Source of the DNA: Gyrodactylus bullatarudis
Taxonomy: Eukaryota > Platyhelminthes > Monogenea > Gyrodactylidea > Gyrodactylidae
Length of the DNA: 43,764 nucleotides
Assembly: GCA_012064415.1 (NCBI GenBank)
Contig: SSNU01000143.1
Coordinates: forward strand, 143,876 to 187,639
Direction of reading: 5' to 3'
In this document: positions 21,728 through 30,560 of the stretch, in pieces
How positions within the stretch are numbered: position 1 is the stretch's first letter
Layout: every line of letters begins with the position of its first letter
Made by a program: the position numbers and the translations under genes
Notes under the pieces: model-generated
Databases searched by the model: none
What the model was told of the DNA's origin: nothing
What the model saw: the letters and a program-made list of their open reading frames with translations, nothing else

Positions 21728-21948
21728 GTCAACTAGAAGGAGCGATAACCTTAAGAAACATACAGCGATAACTAGGCATCTTAGACAGGAAGGGCATGAG
21801 GCTTCAATTTCGAGTTTTTCAATGTTATACAAAAACCCGAGTGATAACAGTACAGACGTTTGGGTGAAGGAGAAATTCTTCATAAATTTAAACCAGACTT
21901 ATGTGTTCAAAAGAATTATTCCTATAACCTTCAAGTACCTTGGCCTAT

Positions 21949-22016
21949 GTAAGCTTTTTCACTTTTCTCTCCACTGTTGCTATTTATTGGAGAGTTTTAG
22001 TGTTTTTTCAGCTTAC
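21949..22016 (+). ncRNA. nested hairpin in PLE 3' region, copy D
   Basis: Outer stem GTAAGCT (21949-21955) with AGCTTAC (22010-22016). Inner stem CTCTCC (21967-21972) with GGAGAG (21989-21994). Compared with the copy at 25371-25436, the third outer pair is A-T instead of G-C, a compensatory change. Confidence 0.6.
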
Positions 22017-22113
22017 ATTTATTCTATTTTTCGTCAACTTTTACTATTTCTTTCATAATTTGTAAATTATTATTTTCATTCATCTTTTAACTTTTTTCAT
22101 TATCAAATACTGA

Positions 22114-22150
22114 CAATACTGATGAACCTTTGAGAAATGTACATTTGGTG
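22114..22150 (+). ncRNA. degenerate hammerhead ribozyme motif, PLE copy D
   Basis: CTGATGA (22119-22125), eight bases ACCTTTGA, GAAA (22134-22137), TGTACATT and TGGTG. Stem I (CAATA with TGGTG) has one mismatch and one wobble, and stem II has lost a pair, so this copy is probably inactive. It is homologous to the perfect motif at 25239-25275. Confidence 0.6.
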
Positions 22151-22224
22151 TTAATATATCCTTTTTCTACTTTTCCAATTATGAATTTATGTGGATTTTC
22201 GGCCGTATTTATAAATTTACGTAA

Positions 22225-22350
22225 ATATTTTTATCGTAATATTCGTTTAATCTTCAACTACCGTGGCCTATGTTAGCTTTTTCACCTTTTTCTCTTCACA
22301 GTTAACAATATTTATTGAAGAGTTTTTGGTGTTTTTTCCAGCTTACATTA
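22225..22350 (+). repeat. second PLE 3' region in tandem (copy H)
   Basis: Repeats 21935-22020 with about 80% identity, starting ATATTCGTTTAATCTTCAAC. It keeps the nested hairpin: GTTAGCT (22272-22278) with AGCTTAC (22340-22346, one mismatch), and CTCTTC (22292-22297) with GAAGAG (22317-22322). The inner stem differs from the other copies by a compensatory C-G to T-A change. No ribozyme core follows. Confidence 0.65.
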
Positions 22351-22399
22351 TATTTCTATTTCCATTCATGGCTCCTAGATTCTTTAACATTTACTACAG

Positions 22400-22530
22400 G
22401 TGAGGGACCCATATTCTTTCCCACTCTGCCCAGATCATCTTTCACTCTTGCGTTATATACCTAAATCGTGAAAATTTTCGACCAATGGGAGGGCGATAAA
22501 CCTATAACCAATGAAATTCGAGTACATCAA
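22400..22530 (+). promoter_or_regulatory. promoter-like segment with CCAAT and TATA-like boxes
   Basis: Contains CACTCTGCCC, TTATATACC (about 22464), GACCAATGGG and AACCAATGAAATTCGAGTAC (22504-22523). The last block is nearly identical to AACCAATGATATTCGAGTG at 5.6 kb. It sits directly after the PLE 3' region, where a tandem PLE would begin. Confidence 0.35.
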
Positions 22531-23252
22531 AGTAATGTAAAAATTTCACAATAATTGTAATTTCATGTTTGAATTTTAAAATATTGAAATATTTTTTGGA
22601 TATTTAAGTCAAACATTAACTGATTCAGGTTTTAAGATTCTAGAAAAGTTTTTTAATATAATTTATTTTTTTGGTAATCGTACAGTGATAATTTTGGTAC
22701 CATCTGATAGAGCAGGAAAATGTACAAATTCTGTCAAATTTTCGTAAGAAGGCTATAATTTTTTCTATATGTAAAGAAATTAAAATGAAAGTTTCGTAAA
22801 TGGAATGAATTTCAATTTCACATTTCAAATAAGCTTTCCACGCAACGATGATTAGTAATCATTGATTACATGGAGAATAATTACAATCTACAATTCATCC
22901 TAACAAAAAAAGGGATGGAACACAAAACTCAATACAAAAACAATTGTGTGATTCTCATTCAATTGTTTATTTAGAGACTCCCTTTTTTACACTTTGGAAT
23001 GTCTATGCATAGAATAACAAAGGATTTCAACAAATGTGTGTACGACTTTGTGACCATTTCTGTACTTAGGAAATTTATCAACCAATGATTATGTAGGATT
23101 AAGTTTAAAAGCATCTAGATTCATAAGAATTTATTCGTGAATTTAGGATTTTTTATTCATTCGTTGAAATCATATATAGAGGAATTGTGTAACGGCAGGC
23201 CATGTCTTGCCGATTGCCACATTTCGCTGTTTGAACTAAATTCACGGAACCT
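22531..23252. other. no recognisable gene
   Basis: AT-rich spacer between the PLE cluster and the pogo relic. A short hairpin, GGCA...TGCC type, lies near 23192-23215 (GGCAGGCCATGTCTTGCC). Confidence 0.35.
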
Positions 23253-24400
23253 CTAAGATTTAATACTGTTAAATTTTTTTATTAACTTCTCACTAAGTTT
23301 CTTCTTATCTTCCAATGAGAGCTCTACCTCCTCTGTTTTAGGTAACAAACCAGTTTTTTCCCAACATTTTACTATTGTCTCTTGACGAATTCCATCCCAA
23401 ACTTCATTTGCCATATTGATAGTATCAGCAAGGCTTATCATTTTTGAAATATCCTTCATGCCTACGGCGTTTTTCATCTAGAAGCTTATTTTATCCGGCT
23501 TTGAAGGCTCTGACAACTCCACTGTCAATGGGCTGAAGAACAGAGGTTGAATTAGCAGAAAAGAATATCAGCTACAGAAATTAAAATCAGCGCGAACCTT
23601 TATGTTTCTTAATTTAGATTGAAGCTCCTGAGCTGACTCATGACCTCAAAATTGATCGAGAAATAAAACAATATTTTTGTCTCTCACTAATATCCTGCGA
23701 GATAAAGCTCTATCCCAAGCCATCAAATGTTTGGTAAAAATTTCGCTAGTCATCCATGCAATTGCATTAGCATCATACTTAACGTTTTTTCGCAAATTTG
23801 GATGGTCTTTGAAACACCTGGGATTCTTAGATTTTCCGAGGATGAAAAGTTTTTTCTTCTCACCTGTGGCACTGCAACAAAAACTGCCATCAAACGTGTT
23901 TTATTGCGTTTATAACCGCTCACATCAGAGCCTAAAATTTATAAGAAATTGAAATTAACTTTAACTGCCACAACCCTAGTTTTGTGTTCATAAATGAACC
24001 AAGCTGCCTCGTTGATGTTGTACAAATTTGATCTTGGATAATCTGCGATTTGTGCAGTAAAATCATTGCGAAACTGATCAATCAATTACAGAGGAGCATT
24101 CTTCTTCTCTCCACATGGTTTTCGCAATACGAGATTATTCTTTCTTCTGAATCTAAGCAAGAAGTTTTTAGAGGCCTTAAAGTTATCAGCACCAATTTCT
24201 CTTGCAATTCTTAGAGATCTTTTAATTCCTTAAGATTGAAATTTCTGCCTTCAGCATTATAGGAATCGACTTTTTCTTTCAAAATTAAGCTAACTTGATT
24301 CCTTTCTTTGAGAAGTTGTGAAGAATTCGGGTTTTCGCGGAAACTTAAATCTAACACATCTCTAGCTTTTGAATAATTTTGTAATGTTTTTTTTGACAAA
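23253..24400 (-). pseudogene. pogo/Tigger (jerky-like) transposase, near full length but broken
   Basis: A minus-strand CENP-B-like DDE transposase. In order: N-terminal text (KTLQNYSKARDVLDLSFREN, 24399-24211), IGADNFKASKNFLLRFRRK (second DNA-binding helix), NLYNINEAAWFI, where the first catalytic Asp of N-x-DE appears as Asn, and RLMAVFVAVPQVRRKNF. Next come IAWMTSEIFTKHLMAW, DKNIVLFLDQF with GH (second Asp), FFSANSTSVLQPIDSGVVRAF (the A/P-N-T-S-QP-D block), and C-terminal EVWDGIRQETIVKCWEKTG to a stop at 23253. At least four frameshifts or stops occur. It is distinct from the copies near 0.3, 9 and 10 kb. Confidence 0.85.
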
Positions 24401-25238
24401 TTAACAACGGTCTACAGATTGCTGTAGTTGGTATCATCTTCCATAAAGCAAACAATTTGTCTTTTTCTAAACAATGATTTACCTGAGAAAGACTAAAAAA
24501 TAAAAAATAGGATTTTTACTTCATTGAGATTAAATTTAGGAGATTTTTTTGTGAATTGAAAAGGAAAATTTGTTTTTCGAATCCAGTTAAAAAATTTTCG
24601 ATCTGCTTTTGAGAGTCTAACTTTCGTAAGAATTTTGGAGATAATATTTTGAGCTGTTAAAACTAATGATGAATTGATTTCTTCAACTTTGCGGTGAAAA
24701 TTGTCAAAAATTAATTTTAGAATTGGAAGAAGGTCACGTCTTGAGTTTTCATGAAGAAAAATATGACTATTTCTTCAACTTGCGTAGTGATGTTTCTCCT
24801 CCTTGTTTCGTATGCGATAAGCTAAAATATTTGCATTTGTTGTTTTTGCACTTCTAAAATCTATTACCAGAACTCAGTGGATTTCCCATTGCAGTCGATC
24901 GTGTTGGAAGTTTTTTTCTGGTCAAGTCTTCTGGATTCATGAATACTTCTGGGAATACTTTTAACCTTTCAAGGGTAAATCTACCATCAAGAAATACCAA
25001 CCTGATACCAATTATTTAAGTCCCTTTACTAGAACCGATACAATCTCTTTAAGATATTCAGGATCTTCTCTTGCTCGATAGAATTCAGGAATTTTCAATA
25101 GTAAATTCGTACCTTCGTCAATAATGAGGTATTCAAAGTCTGGTTCTGGATCCTTTGATGATAAAGATGTTACGAGCTAAATATTCACGCAAATTTTCAT
25201 AATTCAAAATTCAAAAGTTGGAAGAGAATATATTAAAT
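24401..25238. other. no recognisable gene
   Basis: AT-rich sequence with no assignable motif. Minus-strand text near 24.4-24.5 kb may be the start of the pogo protein (LFRKRQIVCFMEDDTNYS), but it is not conserved enough to extend the call. Confidence 0.3.
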
Positions 25239-25275
25239 CACTAAATGTACATTTCTCAAAGGATCATCAGTAGTG
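25239..25275 (-). ncRNA. hammerhead ribozyme (PLE type), consensus intact
   Basis: Read on the minus strand: stem I strand CACTA (25275-25271), CTGATGA (25270-25264), stem II TC-CTTT-GA (25263-25256), GAAA (25255-25252), short stem III formed by the last A plus T against A-T around loop GTAC (25251-25245), cleavage base T at 25244, then TAGTG (25243-25239) closing stem I with five perfect pairs. All canonical core residues are present. The tiny stem III is typical of PLE hammerheads, which may act best as dimers. It should cleave just 5' of TAGTG. Confidence 0.8.
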
Positions 25276-25370
25276 TCACTTTAAAAATGATAGAATTTTA
25301 AAAAGTCAATGAATATAATAATATACAAATTCTCAAAGAAATAGTAAAAGATTAAGAAACAGAATAAAAT

Positions 25371-25436
25371 GTGAGCTAAAAAACACAAAAACTCTCCAAT
25401 AAATAGCAGAAATGGAGAGAAAAGTGAAAAAGCTCA
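25371..25436 (-). ncRNA. nested hairpin in PLE 3' region, copy F
   Basis: On the sense (minus) strand: outer stem GTGAGCT with AGCTCAC, inner stem CTCTCC with GGAGAG. It lies 95 bases upstream of the hammerhead, nearly the same spacing (97) as in copy D. Confidence 0.6.
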
Positions 25437-25810
25437 CATCGGCCAGGGTAGTTGAAGATTGTAGGAATAATTTTTCTGAACGCATAAATTTGGTTTGTAT
25501 AGATTAATAAAGAATTTCTTTTGTATATTATTAACCCTAGAACGGAAAATCGGGTTGTTTTTAACCCAAATAATTTTTCAGTGAAAATATTTTAAAAATA
25601 TCAACAGATTTTTTAGCTCATTCTTTACGTAATCTAGAACAAATACCTATGTAACCAAACAATGTTTATCATCGTATGTTCTCTTTACTAGTTTAGATTC
25701 TACAGGCACTAAAAAAAATAATCGCACAAAGTTCGATTAATCCAGCTTGGTACGGATTAAAAATTAATAGGGCGCGGGGGTCTCTTTTACCTCTCTGCCT
25801 CTTTCTCGAA

Positions 25811-26153
25811 TTTACGTGTAATTTTACTTTTAATGAATTTTTACATACACTCCCTGTCTACTCTGTGTATGTTTGATGTATGAAAATACAGTTGAAATGC
25901 AATTTCAATACCTATTACTTTTAGAAAAAATTTATGATTTCAGGAATTTTTTGAAACGAATTTATAATTTTATTAAACTCAATCAATATGTATGATGCAA
26001 CCCCCGTTTAGAATCAAAAATTTAATTTTGCTTCTTGTCGTACAGGTTTAGGAGCATATTTCTTTCATCATAAGTTAGCATATGGAGCATACATCAACAG
26101 GGAGTGTATGTAAAAATTCAAAAAAAGTAAAATTACACGTAAACCAACTTTGT
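25811..26153. mobile_element. MITE-like element, about 70-bp inverted arms
   Basis: The left arm TTTACGTGTAATTTTACTTT...CATACACTCCCTG (about 25811-25856) and the right arm CAGGGAGTGTATG...AAATTACACGTAAA (about 26097-26153) are inverted. The outer 45 bases are almost identical, and imperfect pairing continues inward (GTATGTTTGATGTATG with GCATACATCAA). The left end is preceded by TTTTACCTCTCTGCCTCTTT, a motif shared with other borders. No coding capacity. Confidence 0.75.
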
Positions 26154-26441
26154 CCTTTCTTCCAACACAACATATCAATTACACAGTAGGTCTCTATGTG
26201 CAATAGGATCTTGATCCAAACATTTTCTGGATGGAAATTCTATGCTGTAATTATATTTTCTAAATTCTGTTTGATTTTTGAGATAAATTTTAAAAAACCG
26301 AATTTGAGAATTTAGATTTAAAATATAATTTTAAAAAAATAAATTTTCTCGGGGCATTATTAGCTGCCTTATTTCCTGAAAGATATTCCTAGGTTGCTGA
26401 CCATCAGTCATGCTGGATAGAAAGACGAGAGGTTTGAGCTG

Positions 26442-26507
26442 AATAAAAGCTTTTATTTTCGTCGGCTCTCTTCAGACCTTTCACCAACTTAGGAAAAACA
26501 TATATAT
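26442..26507 (-). promoter_or_regulatory. TATA box followed by hammerhead-like motif
   Basis: On the minus strand TATATAT (26507-26500) precedes CTGAAGA (26475-26469) by about 25 bases. Eight bases follow (GAGCCGAC), then GAAA (26460-26457) and the palindrome ATAAAAGCTTTTAT, which can form stem III. Stem I next to CTGAAGA is not convincing. GTTGG (26488-26484) can pair with CCGAC (26465-26461). Confidence 0.45.
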
Positions 26508-26509
26508 GT

Positions 26510-26575
26510 TGCGTCCTATTTGTGTCGAAAGTCCCATATGTGTTTAAACTTAAGCGGGACGTCCCATTTGTGTCG
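26510..26575 (+). repeat. threefold GTCC(C/T)AT(T/A)TGTGT repeat
   Basis: GCGTCCTATTTGTGTCGA, GTCCCATATGTGTTTAAA and CGTCCCATTTGTGTCGAG occur in tandem with short spacers. They lie upstream of the TATA box on the minus strand, so they may be promoter elements. Confidence 0.45.
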
Positions 26576-26743
26576 AGAAAATTAAGGGGATGGGTGACAT
26601 TTTTCCTCTCTGCCCCTTTTCGGGTTTACATGTATTTTCTTTTTTTGTTTATTTAGTCAGACCAATAGCTGATATTTGATCCTGGATTGACCAATGGGGA
26701 TTTTCGTTTTGTATTAAACATCATAATAAGTCTTCTTAGCTTT

Positions 26744-27137
26744 TTAGGCAAGGAAAGAAGTTGTATATTTTCTGGTTGTCGTCAGGCTCTTTTTTCGCCT
26801 TGTTTTGTTCGCATTGTTCTCCTTTTTCTCAGTGGGTTCTGTTGGGCTATGCAGATGTGTGAAAGGAGAGCTTGGGCATTGGGTAGTTGCCTGTTGCACA
26901 TCTTGTGCAGGGATCTTTGTTGAAGTTGTTGTGGGATCGAAAAATTTTTGGTCGATTATTCTTTTTTCTTGTGGTGCTGCTTTCCGATTTTTTCTTGGAG
27001 GGTTTATCAACTAATGTTGAGGTTTGTGGTTTTTGTACCGAAGTTGGGCCTGGATTGTAGAGGTTTTCAGCATTATTTGTCAGTTTGGATATATTGGTGA
27101 TGATGTTTCGGGCCTTATGGAAATTCGAAGGTATCAT
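26744..27137 (-). CDS. unrecognised Lys/Ser/Thr/Pro-rich ORF pair
   Basis: Two overlapping minus-strand frames (27137-26847 and 27010-26744) have GC content well above the flanks. The first reads NIITNISKLTNNAENLYNPG then TLVDKPSKKKSESSTTRKKN. The second contains KRIIDQKFFDPTTTSTKIPA, TQCPSSPFTHLHSPTEP and KKENNANKTRRKKSL. The low-complexity basic/polar character would suit a disordered N-terminal region of a retroelement protein. Which frame is real, and whether a frameshift joins them, cannot be decided. The ORFs on the plus strand look like shadows. Confidence 0.35.
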
Positions 27138-27354
27138 TAGATAGAAAATTAAATTTTGATTCTAATGATGCCTAATTAGTTAATTCGTTTTTTTATTTTA
27201 ATAAAATTTTAACTGGTTGGAATTAGATTTTATTTTTAAATTCTCAAATTCGTTTTTTTCAATTTATCTCTAAAACAAAACACAATTTAGAAAATACAAT
27301 TACAGATCTGAAATCAGCACAAAATTTCGATCCAGAAAATGTTTGGATCAAGAT

Positions 27355-28155
27355 TGCAAACATTTTCTTAAAGTGTCCTGGTGTCCTAATAATTATGATC
27401 TTTCTTTTATACTCAAACTTGACATTCTTTTCACCCACATATACAACAGTGGTGTCAGAAATTCAATCTCAACAAACATAACATGATCTTTAAATGCCAA
27501 AGACAAGCCAAACAACTTCGAGAAGTATTAGCAAGATCCAGAGAAATCTTCTTAAACATTCTGGGCAACTTTGGAGACTGGATAATAAAGGGGTCTCAAA
27601 AATGCTACACTTGCTAATAAAAGGAGTGTTAATTTTTTATTCAATATTTAGTAAAAAAGAGCGATAGGTAAGAAAAGAAAAAGAGAGGAGGAGCTGAAAT
27701 CTTAGATTTTAGTTTTTGGCAAATGATCATCGTCTAAATTCTGATTGATTCAGGATTGAACTTTGAATATATGTCACTCAGAAACCTTCTGTACAAAACT
27801 AAATTTAGTCAGTTCATGTAGAATTAAATGGTATAAATTCTCTTTCGAGAAAAATCCTTATATCTAAGTTATAGAATTTCTGTTATACAAGGTCGTAGAT
27901 TAATATTTTGAATTTTACATAAGAAAGGAAAAATTCTCTTTTCAATGATGTATAATTCACAATATAGAGTTCGAATATTGCCAGCATTCATCATCTAATT
28001 TCATTGGTTGAAAGCTATACTCGAACATCATTTGTCAGTGAGATCTGGGGAAGAAAGGTATGAATAGGAATAAATGAAAGGGGCAGAGCTATTGCGAGAC
28101 TTTATCTATCTAATTCACTGTATCATATTTGTAGGTATATAACGAATGTTTTTAT
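27355..28155. other. no gene; PLE upstream-like sequence at the right
   Basis: No recognised protein. On the minus strand 28090-27990 contains CTCTGCCCCTTTC, then TTCCCCAGATCTC and AACCAATGAAATTAGATG. This resembles the promoter-like block at 22400-22530. Confidence 0.35.
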
Positions 28156-28156
28156 T

Positions 28157-28290
28157 CACTAAATGTAAGTTTCTTCATGGATCATCAGTGGTGACACATA
28201 AAAAACGACCAAAGTATAAAATAATATTCTGAAAGGAGTAAAAGTTGAAAATTTAGAATATAATGTGAGCTGAAAAAACACCAAATAGAG
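28157..28290 (-). mobile_element. PLE family 1 3' end remnant (copy G)
   Basis: The minus strand has TTTGGTGTTTTTTCAGCTCA, the right half of the nested hairpin. A degenerate hammerhead follows: CACCA, CTGATGA, TCCATGAA, GAAA, CTTACATT, TAGTG (28193-28157). Stem I has one mismatch, and stem II and stem III each have one. The 5' half of the hairpin is lost. Confidence 0.65.
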
Positions 28291-28299
28291 TTCTTAATT

Positions 28300-30285
28300 T
28301 TTGAAACAATCTTGTAACTTCTTACTCTGCTCAAATAAAACTTACTTCCAAACAGCTTTTGCTAGAAAAAAATATTCTCTAGCAAGTTGAAATTGCTTAT
28401 ATGACTTTTTCTTTGCATTGATGTGCTTAAAATTTCAAAATGAATTAAATTGATGGTTGGGGAATAAAAATCTCACTTAAAAAATTTGTGATTTCTAAGA
28501 GTTTACCAAAAATAATTTTCCCAGAACTGATATAACCCTCAATTGTCTTAGAATTTTCTAAATCGAAAACGTTTCTTTCCCCTGTGAACTTGGCGTGAAA
28601 AAAATTTCCGAAAAAATCCACGAAGAATGATCCAATTTTTTTTCGAAATGCCGGTAAATTAGAATATTTTGTCTAATGTTGATTCAAAATAAAAAAAATT
28701 TATCAGATTAAATCTCTGTAAATTGCTCAAAATTCATAGGACTATACGGAGATAAGATTTTTGTAAATTCAAGTCGATTCAGTTTTTTTCCGATTGAGGA
28801 ATATGATATATTTTAAGTGTTTGAAAATATTTATTCTAATCCAGATGTATATGAACAAAATTTCAAGTATTCTAGTGATAGAAAAATCTCGGAAAATATT
28901 TTTTCTCTAAAAAGTTCTCATTCATTCGATTCGCAACTTATAGAATCTAAAAAAGATGCCTCTCCAAGTAAAAACATCCAAAACGGCTACTTTAGCTGTA
29001 TCTCAAAATAAGTTCGTCGAAATAATTTGGTTTTCACCATTTGTCCTTATTTCATCGACTCACAAATTTCAAATCTGATTTTAAAAATTATGTATTTAGC
29101 TGAATTTTCGACTTTTGAATTTTATTGAATTACAATCATCTGACGGAATTAAAGGACAAGTACTCGAATCTAATGATGAGCTAGACAAATTTGAAGAGAG
29201 CTGGTCTTAATTTAAAATCGAATAGTGTGCAAAATTAGTAGAATGAGATAATGACAGGTTAACTTTTATGTACAAGGTGTTGGAATTAAATAATTGCAAT
29301 AATGATTAGACCTCGTTATACTTAATTATATGAACTACAAAATTATATTTAAAATTTTATAAATCTGTTTTGATAGCTGTTCAAGTTTCTCCATGAATAT
29401 TATCATTCATGACTATCTCTTGCTATTGATTCACCAAAGTTATGAATGATTTTCTAAAATTTTGTAAGAAAATTTAAATTCTAGGGGTCATAAAATCTGA
29501 AAAGTAGGGTTAATTCCAAAAATCACCTCAAGAATTTTCTTTTCAAGAACGACCCAAATGAAAATTTCAACTCTTTTCCTCGAATCAATTATTCTTTTTT
29601 CAATTCTCCACTCTTATTGTATGATGTAACTTAAAGGATCTATATTATTTATGCAGCCTACATAAGATTTAGAACGATTGAAAGTGAATTTACTTCATAT
29701 AGATGTACCGTACAAGTCGTGAATCAAGAATTATAAAAATTTCGTGAATGTCACTCGACCTAGTACATCTCATGAATATATTTTTTTCTTCACAGGTTTT
29801 ACTGCAATTAGTATATTTCGTGAATGATTTAATCCACATTATTAATGTCTGTAGAGACTCTATTCGAGGAGAGGGAAATGGATATCTTAAAGATTAATTG
29901 CTAAAATTATAGAATCTATTGTACTAGTAATGGAGCTGTTCAAGAGAAAACAGGGAGTTTAAAGAAAATACTATTGTGTAATCAATGGGGAGATCAAAAC
30001 CGTTTTGGTGTATGTGTAATCGCACACCCCAATTTTGCTATCAAAAAATTATTTTTCTCATTATTTATCATCATAGATATAATCAAAAATATAACAAGTT
30101 TTAAATAAATTATTTTAAAATTAATGCAATATGGTTACTGGTACTGATCGAATAAGGAGTAAATTCCCTCGAGACAAAAACTACAAAATCTCAAGATAGA
30201 ATAGTGAAATTAGAATACTGATTGTTTTAATGATCTTTTATATCGTTTATTAGTCGGGCGAACGTTGAGACCATTTTAAGAAATA
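28300..30285. other. no recognisable gene
   Basis: AT-rich sequence. The plus-strand ORF 28817-29011 is Ser/Lys/Asn-rich, has no recognised motif and is not called. No repeats above about 20 bp were noticed. Confidence 0.35.
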
Positions 30286-30289
30286 AAAA

Positions 30290-30400
30290 TATGCCGAAAA
30301 TTACAGAAATTAGTCCTTTATTTCAGGCATACTCATCAGCCTCTGACATAGCAAATATATACTAAAATACAGTTTTTAAAAAAGAATTTGATTGGCTTTC
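30290..30400 (-). promoter_or_regulatory. CCAAT, TATA and hammerhead-like module
   Basis: On the minus strand GCCAATCAAATTC (30400-30387), TATATATTT (about 30361-30353), CTGATGA (30339-30333), eight bases GTATGCCT, GAAA (30324-30321) and TAAAGGAC follow in order. The order matches the modules at 26.5 and 38.3 kb. Pairing of stem I (CAGAGG with a downstream TTTCTG) is possible but leaves a non-canonical cleavage site, so the ribozyme is probably decayed. Confidence 0.4.
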
Positions 30401-30514
30401 TTGTTATATGGGGTGAGGAAAATCTGGTATCACATTTTTATTAGAGATGACGCGTAGTTATGACTAATACAGAATATATGTGTAATATGTATTAATGTCT
30501 CTAGTCTTGCTTTT

Positions 30515-30560
30515 TTGATGTACGAATAGATGAAATGAAATGAAATTTATTGAACAATTC
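30515..30560 (-). mobile_element. LINE 3' tail
   Basis: The minus strand reads AATAAATTTCATTTCATTTC, a polyadenylation signal followed by a TTTCA-type microsatellite. This is characteristic of the 3' ends of several non-LTR retrotransposon clades. No RT was found upstream on this strand (to about 31 kb), so it is a 5'-truncated insertion. Confidence 0.45.

Larger units (their letters stand above)
21728..22155 (+). pseudogene. PLE family 1, 3' part of the split copy (C/D) with 3' region
   Basis: Resumes the GIY-YIG domain: STRRSDNLKKH, TRHLRQEGHEASISSF, LYKNPSDNSTDVWVKEKFF and the end NQTYVFKRII. The noncoding 3' region follows (21940-22155), with the nested hairpin and hammerhead-like motif listed separately. 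The joint with copy C lies in shared sequence TCAACTAGA..., present at both 20081 and 21726. Confidence 0.8.
25239..25530 (-). mobile_element. solitary PLE family 1 3' end (copy F)
   Basis: The minus strand from 25530 reads the last residues of the PLE protein (KKFFINLYKPNLC-like, then an out-of-frame end). The 3' region follows, co-linear with 21890-22155. It carries the nested hairpin and the best hammerhead motif in the window. No RT or nuclease precedes it, so it is a 5'-truncated insertion or a solo terminal part. Confidence 0.75.
26208..27354. mobile_element. element with about 135-bp inverted arms enclosing an ORF and a ribozyme-like motif
   Basis: The left arm (about 26213-26345) begins ATCTTGATCCAAACATTTTC. 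Its inverted partner ends at about 27352 (GAAAATGTTTGGATCAAGAT). Inside lie the GC-rich minus-strand ORFs (26744-27137), CCAAT boxes, a TATA box and the CUGAAGA...GAAA motif at 26442-26475. The outer right sequence GATCAAGATTGCAAACATTT recurs alone near 34877, so the exact right boundary is uncertain. It may be a PLE with inverted terminal parts. Confidence 0.6.

Noticed and set aside
28817..29011. 64-codon Ser/Lys/Asn-rich ORF
   Set aside because: No motif, no conserved copy in the window, no promoter or splice signals.
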